Shown one piece after another: positions 1-10,931 of a stretch of DNA of 64,000 bases; position 1 is the stretch's first letter; the number at the start of each line of letters is the position of its first letter. A model generated the notes under the pieces. It made no database searches and was not told the origin of the DNA. It saw only the letters and a program-made list of their open reading frames with translations. The position numbers and the translations under genes are program-made. Source of the stretch: Rhizopus arrhizus (Eukaryota > Mucoromycota > Mucoromycetes > Mucorales > Rhizopodaceae); NCBI GenBank assembly GCA_024220505.1, contig JAKZZE010000002.1, positions 1-64,000 on the forward strand, read 5' to 3'.

Positions 1-90
1 TCTTGTTCCTTTGTCTCCGAGGTTATCACAGTTAATGATCCTTGATCGCTTGTATTTTAACCTTTATTTTATAAAAACATAAATTTCGAC
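1..90 (+). mobile_element. 3' end of an element upstream of the LINE array (partial)
   Basis: This stretch directly precedes the first LINE unit and ends in an A-rich tail, just as units precede each other further on. It has a small hairpin (37-47) followed by CGCTTG. The text around it resembles the 3' end of the short element ending at 26451 (both have a TTATCAC motif, then ATGA, a hairpin, a C-G-C-Y-T-G box and an A/T-rich tail) more than the LINE 3' end. I read it as the 3' terminus of another array member that enters from outside the window. Its 5' part is not visible. Confidence 0.5.
37..47 (+). other. 3'-terminal hairpin, variant GATC-CTT-GATC
   Basis: A 4-bp stem (GATC/GATC) with a 3-base loop, preceded by AAT and followed by CGCTTG. 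The same position in other array members carries different stem bases that still pair. LINE reverse transcriptases of several clades recognise a 3' stem-loop in their RNA, so this is a candidate recognition site (inference). Confidence 0.45.
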
Positions 91-292
91 TGAGCTAAGC
101 GACCACCTTTCTTTCGCTCTTCCGACCGTTACACAAGGTAGACGACGCGTAATCAACTTTGAACTCGATTATCTCGCTCAATATAATACATCCATCAACC
201 GTTTTAACATCAAAAAATTCGCTAATTTTTTCTCTACAAACCATATTTTTTCAAGTTCATAACTCCTTTTTTTACAATTTTCGACATCTCCC

Positions 293-1272
293 ATGTCAGA
301 ACATTCCACCCTTGCTAATTTGCAAATGTCGACAAATGTCACAACTAATGTCGACATGCCCAACTCAACCGACCTCACACAAGCTGTGCAGTATCTATTA
401 AATACTGTTCAAACCCTCCAACACCGTGTTACAACACACGACGACCTCTTGGCCGAACTTACTGCATTACGCAGTGAAAACTCTACATTGAAAGCCGAGA
501 TTGCTAATCTCAAAGCTCAATTGAATGCTGCATCTGGCGAATCTGTCGCTAAGGCTACTTTTTCTGTTCCTGTCTCTTCTGTCCCTACTTCTGTGGTCGA
601 ACAAGCGCCAACTACTGTCCGCCCTACTTATAGTGCTGTTGCCGCCCGTAACACTTCCAAACCTGCGTCTAAAAAGCGTAAGCTTGCTGCCGGCCGAACT
701 TTTCAACCTGTGGATCCTACTGCACCTCGTGGATTCGAGTACTTGTACTTGAACCGTAACCGTAAGCTCACCCGCGCTGAAGTCAGACGTAATCTACGTC
801 TACTTGGTCTTGACCTCTCTCGTCTGCTCGATATCTGCTTCCCTGGCCCAAAGGTCATTGGTCTATTGGTGCACGTTCTTTACAAAGAAGGTGGTTTCTC
901 TTCTTTCTGCTGCCAAGGTTCCGTTGGTTGACGGTTTTGATCCATTGGATCCTGTCAACTTGGCGGATCCTGAGCTCCAGCATCTTTCATCGGCTGACAA
1001 GGCTAATGAATGTGCTGAGCTCCAGTTCACTCGCTGCTCCCGTGCTCTCTCTCGTCTTGGTGCTGGCCGTGCTCACCTGGTGGGTCCCATAGGTAAGTAC
1101 TTTTCTTCCAAGGGTTGGCGATGAGGACTCTTTGAGTCAGATTCTGTCTTCCCTTCCCCCTTCCTCTTTTGCTTCTCGTGGTCGTGACCCAGGCGCTGCT
1201 TTCCGTGGTGACACGGTCATGTCAGATGCTTTGGTCTCTGATTCCGCTAGTGCTGGATCACACTCATTATGA
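293..1272 (+). pseudogene. LINE ORF1, unit 1, frameshifted
   Basis: Starts at the ATG at 293. The first ~200 codons are open and show a leucine-rich coiled-coil stretch (about residues 25-85), an Ala/Ser/Thr-rich linker, the basic SKKRKL nuclear-localisation-like motif and the conserved FQPVDP..RGFEYLYLNRNRKL region. The frame is lost near 885-895 (a GAGGTGATC motif of other units reads GGTGGTTTC) and again near 1118, where ATC of GGATCGATGAG is missing or reduced. The N-terminal 60 residues differ markedly from those of units 2, 4, 5 and 6, so unit 1 carries its own ORF1 variant. The TGA stop at 1270-1272 overlaps the ORF2 ATG. Confidence 0.8.
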
Positions 1273-4200
1273 GTGAGGTCCAACACCTTTCTATAAGCCT
1301 TTGGAACGCGAATGGTCTTCGGACCACGACCGTTCATGAGGTCTTGTCTCATTGTCTCTCCTCTACTCTCCTTTTCATCACCGAGACTTGGCTTCTTTCC
1401 CCTTCTCTTCTTCCTACTGACTGGATGCAGTATCATGTGTATGGTGTTCCTGTACCTTCGGCCAACCGTGGTTCGATGGGTGTTACTGCCTGGTCTCTCC
1501 TTCTTGTCCCTTTCCTGTCTCTCAACTTCCTTCACCGAATCGGTATACCCTTTCGTTGAAGGTCGGACCCTTTCGCATTCATTGTTTGTATGTTCCTCCT
1601 CCTCTTTCCAACTCTGAATTTGTAATGTACTTTCCTCCATCCCCTCCTTACCCAATACTTTTATTTGTGGCGACTTTAATGCTCGTCTTGGTGACCTCAC
1701 TGGTGATGCATTGGTCTCTCCTCGTGGTGCTGCTATGGCTCGCTGGCTTGCTGATCGCTCCTTGACCGTTCTGAACGGCCCACTGGCTCATGGTATTCCT
1801 ACCTGGGTCGGGTTTCGTGATGATCGAGAGATGAGTAGCATCATTGACATGTTTTTAACAAACGCGTCATTGATGTCTCCTCGCCTTGACATCGCGTCTG
1901 ACTTGTCTCTTGGTTCTGACCATCGTCTCTACCTTGTCTTTTCATTTGCTCAGTCAAGTGCCTCTGAGTCTTCATCTGAATACTGATGCTACCATTCATC
2001 CTCGTCGATTTGGAACTTGTCTCGCCTTGGTGAACCTGATCCATGTCAATTGTATCAAGATACACTTTCGTTCGTCCTCTGCTCCTTTGCTTCTCAACTG
2101 AAGAGGTTGGTTCAACACCCTCCTTCTTCACGTCCGCCTATTGACGACCTCAACGCGTCGCTCAACTCAATCATCTACCGCTCTCTTGACTCTTCTGTCG
2201 GTGATCGTCCTCCTCGTCCTTCCATTGGAAAAAGTACTGGACACAACAACTAAGATGCTGCTGACTTCCGCAACAGGTGCTACCGTAGATGGCGTCGTGC
2301 CTTTGGCATCGACAAAGTCTATTGGTGGCATCAACATCAACAAGCGAATACCTCTTTCCGTCAAGCTGTGGCCAATGCCAAACGTCTGTCCTGGCAAGCA
2401 TTTTGCAAGTCTCTCGAATCTGACTTCACTAAAGCCGTTTCCAAAGTCAAGCAACTCAATCGACGACATCAGTCATCATCGTCGTTTTCCCATCCTGATG
2501 GTCCGTCTAAGGCAGTGGAGGTAATGGCTAGTCACTTGGCTTCGGTCTTTGATGGCAGTCTTCTACCTTCCACTCGCCCACCACCTCCATCATCTCATCC
2601 TCTCTTGGTTGCCTCTTGGTCTCCATGGTTCGTCTCCCTGGTTCGTCTCCTTCTGGTTCGTTTCCCTCTGGTTCCGCTGGTTCTCCTGGTCCTTCAAATC
2701 TCTCTTCGCTCCTTTAACTATTCACATGTACATCGGTCAGCTCCCTACTCGTAAAGCTCCTGGTGCTGATCACATCAAGGCCGAGATGCTCAAGCCGATC
2801 AGTACTGACCTGTCATTCATTCTTCCTGGTTCTTTACTCTATGCTATCAATGGTCCTATTTCCTTCTCTGTGGCGACATGCTCAAGTTATCCATTTCAAG
2901 AAAGGTGATTCTCACTTCCCTCAAATACCGTCCATCTCACTCACATCTGTTTCCGCAAGCTACTTGAGCTGTCGCTGTCCATGGTTGTCCTCTGTCTCTC
3001 CTCCTCTTGACCTTGCTCAAGGTGGTTTCGTCCTCGTCGATCTGCCCTGATCAGCTCTGTCCTTCATGACTATACAGTCGTATTACGTCGCTCTCATCGT
3101 TTCCTGTGGTATTCCTGGATATCAAGTCGGCCTACGATACCGTCGACCGGCGTGTTATCTGGGATGCTCTCTCTCGTTCTGGTGCTGGTTCTCTCCTTGT
3201 CTGCCTCTCTTGGTTCATCTTTTGATGATGTCTCGGTGTCTGTCTGGTGTCAAACCATTCTTCTGCTGCTTTCTCCTGTCACCGGTGTCTTGCAAGGTTC
3301 TGTTCTCAGTCCTCACTTGTACTCGGTGTACATCAACACTCTTCCTTCCCTCCTTCGTCAAGTCGCTGCTCCTGCCACCATTTGGTTCCCTCCTCTGGTT
3401 CTGCTATGCTGGTATGGTCCCAGTGAACTCTCTCCTCTTTGCTGACGATGTCGCAGTCATTGGCTCGGCAAAGTCAGTCAAAGAGATGCTCAAGCTCTGT
3501 GAAGAACACTCCCTGTCTCTTGGATATCGCTGGAATCCTCTGAAGTGCGCGGTGCTCAACCACCCCACTTCCTCTTCATCGTCATCTGGTTCAACCCAAC
3601 TAAGCTCTATGGTACTTCTCTCCCTTGGTCGACAAGTTCGTATACCTTGGTATGCCTTTCGTCAAGACTGGTCTCTCTGCTGCTTCGGTGCTTCTCTTCG
3701 TTCTCCTGGTGTGCTTCAACTATGGGTATTCTCAACAAGATTGGCGTGAATCGTCAAGGCTTTTCTCTGCTCTGTGTGCTCGGATCTATGCTACTTTGTC
3801 CGTCCAAAGTTCGAATATGGTCTCTATCTCAAGTTTACTGCAACTCAAGTCAAAGAAATAGACGTCTTCAAGACCGATGCCTTCGTATGATGGTTGGTGG
3901 TCATGCCACCTCCTCTACGTGGTCATCAACACATGACAACCTTGCCATCTATGCACCACCGCATAGATGTGCTTACAACTCGTTTCTGCCTTCGTGCCCG
4001 CTCTCTTCCTGGTTCTTGCCTGCTGTCTCTCCTGTCGTCAACGCTGCCTGTCTCTCGAATCAAGATCCATCTTGACAAGAATCCGCTCTTCTTGGCTTGC
4101 CTTCTCCTCCTCCGTCCTCCGATGCTCGGCTCAAGACCTTCTTTCGCCAGTATCGTGAGCGTCAAGTCACATCCTTGTCACCTCCACTACCCAGGTTCTC

Positions 4201-4604
4201 TTACGCGCATGTCGCCCTGCTCTGGTGGTTGATCCCATCTTATACGTTCCTGCAACCCGTGCAGAACGCTCTCTCTTGGTTCGTTGGCGTCTTGGTGGCT
4301 GCCAGGTAAGCCTGAAGACTGTCCTTGTGGCCGTGATCGTCGCTCTCGCCGTCACTTTTTCGAGTGCGATTTGATCCCGTCTTTCCTTTGGTCTGACCTT
4401 CCTCGCTGTCCTCCTGGGTCTTATCCCATTGACTTTGCTCTTTCCTCGTTGCCTCTTGGTCGCTCAGCTCGCTGTCCTCCTTGGTGGTCATCTCTCTTGT
4501 TGATGCTCTGGCATATCAACGTCTCTGCCGTCCTGATAGCTTCTATGCTATTGACTCTTCTCCTGGTGCCTTATGGTATTCTCTCTTCTCGTAACTCTGA
4601 CTGA
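1269..4604 (+). pseudogene. LINE ORF2 (endonuclease-reverse transcriptase), unit 1, multiply frameshifted
   Basis: Matches the intact ORF2 of unit 3 from its first residues (MSEVQHLSISLWNANGL) to its last (RNSD, stop at 4604), but the reading frame changes many times. Recognisable pieces in different frames include the APE motif around 1800-1930, the RKAPGADHIKAEML segment near 2750, the FADDVAV catalytic box near 3440 and the C-terminal RRSRRHF zinc-knuckle region near 4345. No functional product is possible from the sequence as given. Confidence 0.85.
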
Positions 4605-4813
4605 AACCCTTCTTTGTCTGTCTCCTACTGATCCCCCACGGAAGTAAAGCCATCAAAGTTCCTTGCCGTTGGGTTGTGACAGTAGGTCAGCTAAGTTGTG
4701 GAAGTAGGCAGTCAATCTCATCTTTTGCTTTGTCTTTTTTTTGGAGTTTTTCTGTTTCTCAGGCTCCTTTTTTTGTATCTTATTCTTTTTTTGTACTTGA
4801 AGATGCAATTAAT

Positions 4814-4824
4814 GACTTTTAGTC
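4814..4824 (+). other. 3'-terminal hairpin of the LINE, variant GACT-loop-AGTC
   Basis: Four-bp stem GACT/AGTC with a 3-base T loop, followed by GCCTGC and then the A-rich tail. Equivalent hairpins, with 4-base T loops, are at 9676-9687, 14523-14534, 19378-19389 and 24267-24278. It lies about 45 nt before each unit end, where a LINE reverse transcriptase would be expected to recognise its template. Confidence 0.5.
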
Positions 4825-5067
4825 GCCTGCAAATCTATTCCTATTAAATAAAAACAAAATCTTTAACCTGAGCTAAGCGACCACCTTTCTTTCGCTCTTC
4901 CGACCGTTACACAGGTATAGTACGCGTAATCAACTTTGAACTCAATATCTCTGCGAATACGATACATCCATCCACCGTTTTAACACCAAATAATCGTCGT
5001 ATTTTTCTCTACAACCTATATTTTTTCAACTCGATTGCTGTATTTTTCACCATTTTCGACATTTCCC

Positions 5068-6071
5068 ATGTCTCAACAATCTGGCTCCCCCATTTCGCTC
5101 ATCTCGCAAGATGGAGTTGCAAATGTCAACATTCCAAACGCTTCTGACATGCAACAAGCTTTGCAATATTTACTGCACAACTTCCAAACCCTCCAGCAAC
5201 GTGTTTCAACACACGATGACTTGTTTGCTGAACTGACTGCTTTACGCAGTGAAAATGCTACTTTGAAGGCGAAAATCGCCTCACTCGAATCTCAACTTTC
5301 CGCTGGCGCTGACGTCAACCGTTCTTCCGCTTTTCCTCTTTGGCTTCCGACCCGGTTACCATACGTGCACCCCAAGATGCACCCCAAACGAACAATGCAA
5401 CCTATAGTTCTATTGCTGCCAAGGCTGCTGCTACTACTACTACTACTACCCGTCGCCCACCTAGCAAGAAGCGAAAGCTTGCTGCTAGTCGTCCCTTCCA
5501 ACCTGTGGATCCTTCTGCTCCTCGTGGTTTTGAATACCTGTACTTGCACCGTAACCGCAAGCTGTCCCGTGCTGAAGTTAGACGCAACCTGCGTTTACTT
5601 GGTCTTGATCTTTCCCGTGTCTTGGACATTTGCTTCCCTGGCCCAAAGGCCATTGGTCTCCTGATTCATGTTCTTTACAAAGAAGAGGTGATCTCTCTTC
5701 TATCTGCTGCCAAGGTTCCGTTGGTTGACGGTTTTGATCCTCTGGATCCTATCAACTTGGCGGATCCTGAGCTCCAGCATCTCTCATCGGCCGACAAGGC
5801 TAATGAATGTGCTGAGCTCCAGTTCACTCGCTGCTCCCGTGCTCTCTCTCGTCTTGGTGCTGGTCGTGCTCACCTAGTAGGTCCCATAGGTAAGTACTTT
5901 TGTTCCAAGGGTTGGCTGGATGACGATTCTTTGAGTCAGATTCTGTCCTCCCTTCCCCCTTCCTCTTTTGCTTCTCGTGGTCGTGACCCAGGCGCTGCTT
6001 TCCGTGGTGACACGGTCATGTCAGATGCTTTGGTCTCTGATTCCGCTAGTGCTGGATCACACTCATTATGA
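5068..6071 (+). pseudogene. LINE ORF1, unit 2, one frameshift
   Basis: ATG at 5068 (MSQQSGSPISLISQDG). The frame is lost near 5332 where a run of five T in units 5 and 6 is four T here; it continues in the next frame to the TGA at 6069-6071. Restoration would need only one base, so this could be a recent lesion or a homopolymer sequencing error. The downstream half (SKKRKL motif, RRNLRLLGLDL, ICFPGPKAIGLL) is intact. Confidence 0.85.
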
Positions 6072-9000
6072 GTGAGGTCCAACACCTTTCTATAAGCCTT
6101 TGGAACGCGAATGGTCTTCGGACCACGACCGTTCATGAAGTCCTGTCTCATTGCTTATCCTCCACACTCCTTTTTATTACCGAAACTTGGCTTCTTTCCC
6201 CTTCTCTCCTTCCTACTGACTGGATGCAGTATCATGTGTATGGTGTTCCTGTACCTTCGGCCAACCGTGGTTCGATGGGTGTTACTGCTCTGGTCTCTCC
6301 TTCTTGTCCCTTTCCTGTCTCTCAACTTCCTTCAGCGAATCGGTATACCCTTTCGTTGAAGGTCGGACCCTTTCGCTTTCATTGTTTGTATGTTCCTCCT
6401 CCTCTTTCCAACTCTGAATTCATTGATGTACTCTCCTCCATTCCTTCTCTCCCCAATACTTTATTTGTGGCGACTTTAATGCTCGTCTTGGTGACCTCAC
6501 TGGTGATGCATTGGTCTCTCCTCGTGGTGCTGCTATGGCTCGCTGGCTTGCTGATCACTCCTTGACCGTTCTGAACGGCCCACTGGCTCATGGTATTCCT
6601 ACCTGGGTCGGGTTTCGTGATGATCGAGAGATGAGTAGCATCATTGACATGTTTTTAACCAACGCGTCATTGATGTCTCCTCGCCTTGACATCGCGTCTG
6701 ACTTGTCTCTTGGTTCTGATCATCGTCTACTTACGCTGTCATTTTCCTTTGCTCAGTCAAGTGCCTCTGAGTCATTGTCTGATACATCTGATGCTACTAT
6801 TCATCCCCGTCGACTATGGAACTTGTCTCGCCTTGGTGAACCTGATCCATGTCAGCTGTATCAAGATACCTTTCGCTCGTCATCTGCCCCATTGCTTTCT
6901 CAACTGAAGAGGTTGGTTCAACACCCTCCTTCTTCATGTCCACCTATTGACGACCTCAACGCGTCGCTCAACAACATAATCTACAGGTCTCTTGACTCTT
7001 CTGTCGGTGATCGTCCTCCTCGTCCTTCGCATTGGAAAAAGTACTGGACACAACAACTCCAAGATGCTGCTGACTTTCGTAACAGGTGCTACCGTAGATG
7101 GCGTCGTGCCTTTGGTATTGACAAAGTCTATTGGTGGCATCAACATCAACAAGCAAACACTTCTTTTCGTCAAGCTGTGGCCAATGCCAAACGTCTCTCT
7201 TGGCAAGCATTTTGCAAGTCCCTCGAATCTGACTTTACGAAGGCCATATCTAAAGTCAAGCAACTCAAACAACGACATCAGTCATCATCGTCGTTCTCAC
7301 ATCCTGATGGTCCGTCTAAGGCAGTGGAGGTAATGGCTAGTCACTTGGCTTCGGTCTTTGATGGCAGTCTTCTACCTTCCACTCGCCCATCACCACCTCC
7401 ATCTCCATCCTCTCTTGGTTTGCCTCTTGGTCTCCATGGTTCATCTCCTTCTGGTACGTCTCCCCCTGGTATGTCTCCTTCTGGTTCCTCTGGTCCTCCT
7501 GGTTCAAGTCAGTCTTTATTCAGTCCTTTAACAATACATATGTATATCGGCCAGCTCCCTACTCGTAAAGCTCCTGGTGCTGATCACATCAAGGCCGAGA
7601 TGCTCAAGCCGATCAGTACTGACCTCTCCCACTTGCTGTCTTGGTTCTTTTCCTTGTGCTGTCAATGGTCCTACGTTCCTTCCCTCTGGCGGCATGCTCA
7701 AGTCTATCCGATCTTCAAGAAAGGTGATCCTTCGCTGCCGTCCAACTATCGACCCATCTCACTGACCTCGGTGTTTAGAAAGCTCCTTGAGCTTAGTCTT
7801 GCTCCATGGCTCGCCTCGGTGTCTCCTCGACTTGATCTTGCTCAAGGTGGCTTTCGTCCTCGTCGCTCAGCTCTTGATCAAGCCTTATGTCTTCATGAGC
7901 TGATGCAGTCCTATTATCGTCGCTCACATCGGTTTCCTGTGGTTGCATTCCTGGATATCAAGTCGGCCTACGATACCGTCGACCGGCGTGTTATCTGGGA
8001 TGCTCTCTCTCGCTCTGGTGCTGGTTCGTCTCCTTGTCTGCCACTCTTGGTCCATCTCTTTGATGATGTCTCGGTGTCTGTCTTGGTGTCCAACCATTCT
8101 TCTGCTGCTTTCTCTCCTGTCACCGGTGTCTTGCAAGGTTCTGTTCTCAGTCCTCACTTGTACTCGGTGTACATCAATACATTACCTGCTCTCCTCCGTC
8201 AAGTCGCTGCTCCTGCCACCCATTTGGTTCCCTCCTCTGGTTCTCCTGATGCTGGTATGGTCCCAGTTAACTCTCTCCTCTTTGCTGATGATGTCGCAGT
8301 CATTGGCTCGGCAAAGTCAGTCAAAGAGATGCTCAAGCTCTGTGAAGAACACTCACTGTCTCTTGGTTATCGATGGAATCCTCTAAAGTGTGCGGTGCTC
8401 AACCACCCCACTTCCTCTTCATCGTCATCTGGTTCAACCCAACTAAAACTCTATGGTACTCCGCTTCCTTTGGTCGACAAGTTCGTATACCTTGGTATGC
8501 CTTTCGTCAAGACTGGTCTCTCTGCTGCTTCGGTGCTTCCTCTTCGTTCTCCTGGTGTCCTTCAACTGATGGGTATTCTCAACAAGATTGGTGTAAACCG
8601 TCAAGGCTTTTCTCTTCTCTTGTGTGCTCGGATCTATGCTACTTTTGTCCGTCCAAAATTCGAATATGGTCTCGCCATTTCCAAGTTTTCTGCTGCTCAA
8701 GTTAAAGAAATTGACCGCTTACAAGACCGATGCCTTCGTATGATGGTAGGTGGTCATGCCACCTCCTCTACATTGGTCATCAAACACATGACAACATTGC
8801 CATCTATGCACCACCGCATAGATGTGCTTACAACTCGTTTCTGCCTTCGTGCCCGCTCTCTTCCTGGTTCTTGCCTGCTGTCTCTCCTGTCGTCAACGCT
8901 GCCTGTCTCTCGAATCAAGATCCATCTTGACAAGAATCCGCTCTTCTTGGCTCTGCCTTCTCCTCCTCCGTCCTCCGATGCTCGGCTCAAGACCTTCTTT

Positions 9001-9465
9001 CGCCAGTATCGTGAGCGTCAAGTCACATCTATTGTCACCTCCACTACCCAGGTTCTCTTACGCGCATGTCGCCCTGCTCTGGTGGTTGATCCCATTCTCT
9101 ACGTTCCTGCTACTCGTGCAGAACGCTCTCTCTTGGTTCGTTGGCGTCTTGGTTGGCTGCCAGGTAAGCCTGAAGACTGTCCTTGTGGCCGTGATCGTCG
9201 TTCCCGTCGCCACTTTCTTGAGTGCGATTTGATACCGTCTTTCCTCTGGTCTGATCTGCCTCACTGTCCTCCTGGGTCCTACCCTATAGACTTTGCTCTT
9301 TCCTCGTTGCCTCTTGGTCGCTCAGCTCGCTGTCCTCCTTGGTGGTCATCTCTCTTGTTGATGCTCTGGCATATACAACGTCTGTGCCGTCCTGATAGCT
9401 TCTATGCTATTGACTCTTCTCCTGGTGCCTTATGGTATTCTAGCTCTTCTCGTAACTCTGACTGA
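6068..9465 (+). pseudogene. LINE ORF2, unit 2, one frameshift in the endonuclease domain
   Basis: Starts at the ATGA overlap (6068). One base is missing near 6460 (CTTTATTTG where unit 4 has CTTTCATTTG), just before the conserved GDFNARLGD motif, so the endonuclease is split. From there to the stop at 9465 the frame is open and contains the rest of the endonuclease (SDHRLLTLSF), the whole reverse transcriptase with FLDIKSAYD and FADDVAV, and the C-terminal zinc knuckle. Confidence 0.85.
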
Positions 9466-9944
9466 AACCCTTCTTTGTCTGTCTCCTACTGATCCCCCAC
9501 GGAAGTAAAGCCATCAAAGTTCCTTGCCGTTGGGTTGTGACAGTAGGTCAGCTAAGTTGTGGAAGTAGGCAGTCAATCTCATCTTTTGCTTTGTCTTTTT
9601 TTGGAGTTTTTCTGTTTCTCAGGCTCCTTTTTTTGTATCTTATTCTCTTTTTTTTGTACTTGAAGATGCAATAATGACTTTTTAGTCGCCTGCAAAATAT
9701 CTTCCTATTAAATAAAAACAAAATCTTTAACCTGAGCTAAGCGACCACCTTTCTTTCGCTCTTCCGACCGTTACACAAGGTAGACGACGCGTAATCAACT
9801 TTGAACCCGATTATCTCACCCAATACTATACATCCATCAACCGTTTTACTATCAAAAAATTCGCCTAATTTTTCTCTACAAGATATATTTTTTTCAAGTT
9901 CATAACTCCTTTTCTTGCAATTTTCGACATCTTCGACATTACCC

Positions 9945-10931
9945 ATGTCAACTAATCCCGGTCTTAACATTTCACCCATCTCAACAGATGGCGTTGCAAA
10001 TGTCGACATTTCCAATATTCCAAATATTCAAGAAACTTTACACTATTTGTTAAACACCGTTACTGCACTACAACAAGAAGTTTCGACACATGCTAGTGTC
10101 ATTGCTGAACTTTCTGCTCTGCGCACTGAAAATGCGTCTTTAAAATCCAAAATTGCGACTTTAGAAGCGCAATTGGCTTCATCTTCTTCTCCTTCTGTCG
10201 CTTCTGCTGCTTCTGTCTCTGTTCCTGCTGCTAAACCAACTTCTTTGGCTGCACAAAATGTTTCGCCTGCTGTCCAAGCTACATACTCTGCTGTTGCTGC
10301 TCGTCCTGCTGTTCGTTCTCCATCTAAAAAGCGCAAATTGGCTGCTAGTCGCGCTTTCCAACCCATTGATCCCGATGCCCCACGCGGTTTTAAATACTTG
10401 TATCTCAATCGCAATCGTAAGTTAACTCGCTCTGAGATTCGAAGAAATCTTCGCTTGCTTGGTCTGGACTTGTCTCGTGTCCTCGATGTCTGTTTCCCTG
10501 GCCCCAAGGCTATTGGTCTTTTGGTCCATGTTCAGTATGTGCCAGAGGTGATCTCTCTGCTCGCTACTGCAAAGGTTCCGTTGGTTGACGGTTTTGATCC
10601 CCTGGATCCCGTCAACTTGGCTGATCCTGAGCTTCAGCACCTCTCCCTATCTGCAAAGGCGGATAAGTGTGCTGAACTTCACTACTCCCGCTGTTGTCGT
10701 GCTCTTTCTCGTCTTGGTGCTGGTCGTCCCCATTTGGTCGCCCCAGTAGGTAAGTATTTCTCTTCCCATGGCTGGATCGATGACGACTCCTTGAGTCAGA
10801 TTCTTTCTGAGCTTCCCCCTTCCTCTTTTGCTTCTCGTGGTAGAGATCCAGGCGCTGCTTTCCGTGGTGACACGGTCATGTCAGATGCTTTGGCCTCTGA
10901 TTCCGCTAGTGCTGGATCACACTCATTATGA
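9945..10931 (+). CDS. LINE ORF1 protein, unit 3 (divergent variant)
   Basis: 328-residue protein from the ATG at 9945 (MSTNPGLNIS). It begins with a hydrophilic stretch and a leucine/glutamine heptad region (about residues 28-80) that should form a coiled coil, as in the ORF1 chaperone-like proteins of many LINEs. An Ala/Ser/Pro linker follows, then SKKRKLAASRAF, a likely nuclear-localisation signal, and a conserved globular segment (about 140-290) with RRNLRLLGLDLSRVLD and CFPGPKAIGLLVHV. No CCHC zinc knuckle is visible. The N-terminal third differs strongly from the ORF1 of units 2, 4, 5 and 6, whereas the last ~60 codons match them closely. The stop overlaps the ORF2 start by ATGA. RNA binding is inferred from the family, not shown. 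Confidence 0.85.
   Translation: MSTNPGLNISPISTDGVANVDISNIPNIQETLHYLLNTVTALQQEVSTHASVIAELSALRTENASLKSKIATLEAQLASSSSPSVASAASVSVPAAKPTSLAAQNVSPAVQATYSAVAARPAVRSPSKKRKLAASRAFQPIDPDAPRGFKYLYLNRNRKLTRSEIRRNLRLLGLDLSRVLDVCFPGPKAIGLLVHVQYVPEVISLLATAKVPLVDGFDPLDPVNLADPELQHLSLSAKADKCAELHYSRCCRALSRLGAGRPHLVAPVGKYFSSHGWIDDDSLSQILSELPPSSFASRGRDPGAAFRGDTVMSDALASDSASAGSHSL

Larger units (their letters stand above)
91..4868 (+). mobile_element. LINE array unit 1 (decayed or poorly resolved copy)
   Basis: Full-length unit starting with TGAGCTAAGCGACC and ending in the A-rich tail that abuts unit 2. It has the same layout as units 2-5, but aligning it to unit 3 by eye shows many one-base losses scattered along both ORFs (for example TGCTCTGG reduced to TGCCTGG near 1490, and TGTAAATG to TGTAATG near 1622). 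The lesions are nearly all single-base deletions, not a mix of transitions and stops, which could mean low-quality consensus sequence as well as real decay. The 5' flank is unlike the inter-unit junctions, so this is the left edge of the LINE units. Confidence 0.85.
4869..9732 (+). mobile_element. LINE array unit 2
   Basis: Full-length unit, 4864 bp, joined without spacer to units 1 and 3. Each ORF has a single one-base deletion. From about 7577 to the end it is almost identical to unit 4 at a constant offset of 9701 bp, which points to duplication of a two-unit block or to gene conversion between alternate units. The 3' UTR (9466-9732) has the GACT/AGTC hairpin and ends in an ATTAAATAAAAACAAAA-type tail. 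Confidence 0.9.

Noticed and set aside
91..104. The array junction as telomeric or rDNA target sequence.
   Set aside because: No telomere-type repeats and no rRNA-like sequence flank the units; TTTAACC occurs once per junction only.
10750..10799. A perfect 50-nt GTAAGT..GTCAG intron-like segment inside LINE ORF1, present in every unit; removing it would put ORF1 in the ORF2 frame.
   Set aside because: In the spliced frame a TGA occurs within a few codons in unit 3 and about 45 nt on in the others, so no ORF1-ORF2 fusion results. The segment also encodes conserved residues (GKYF..GW). Likely coincidence, though cryptic splicing is possible.
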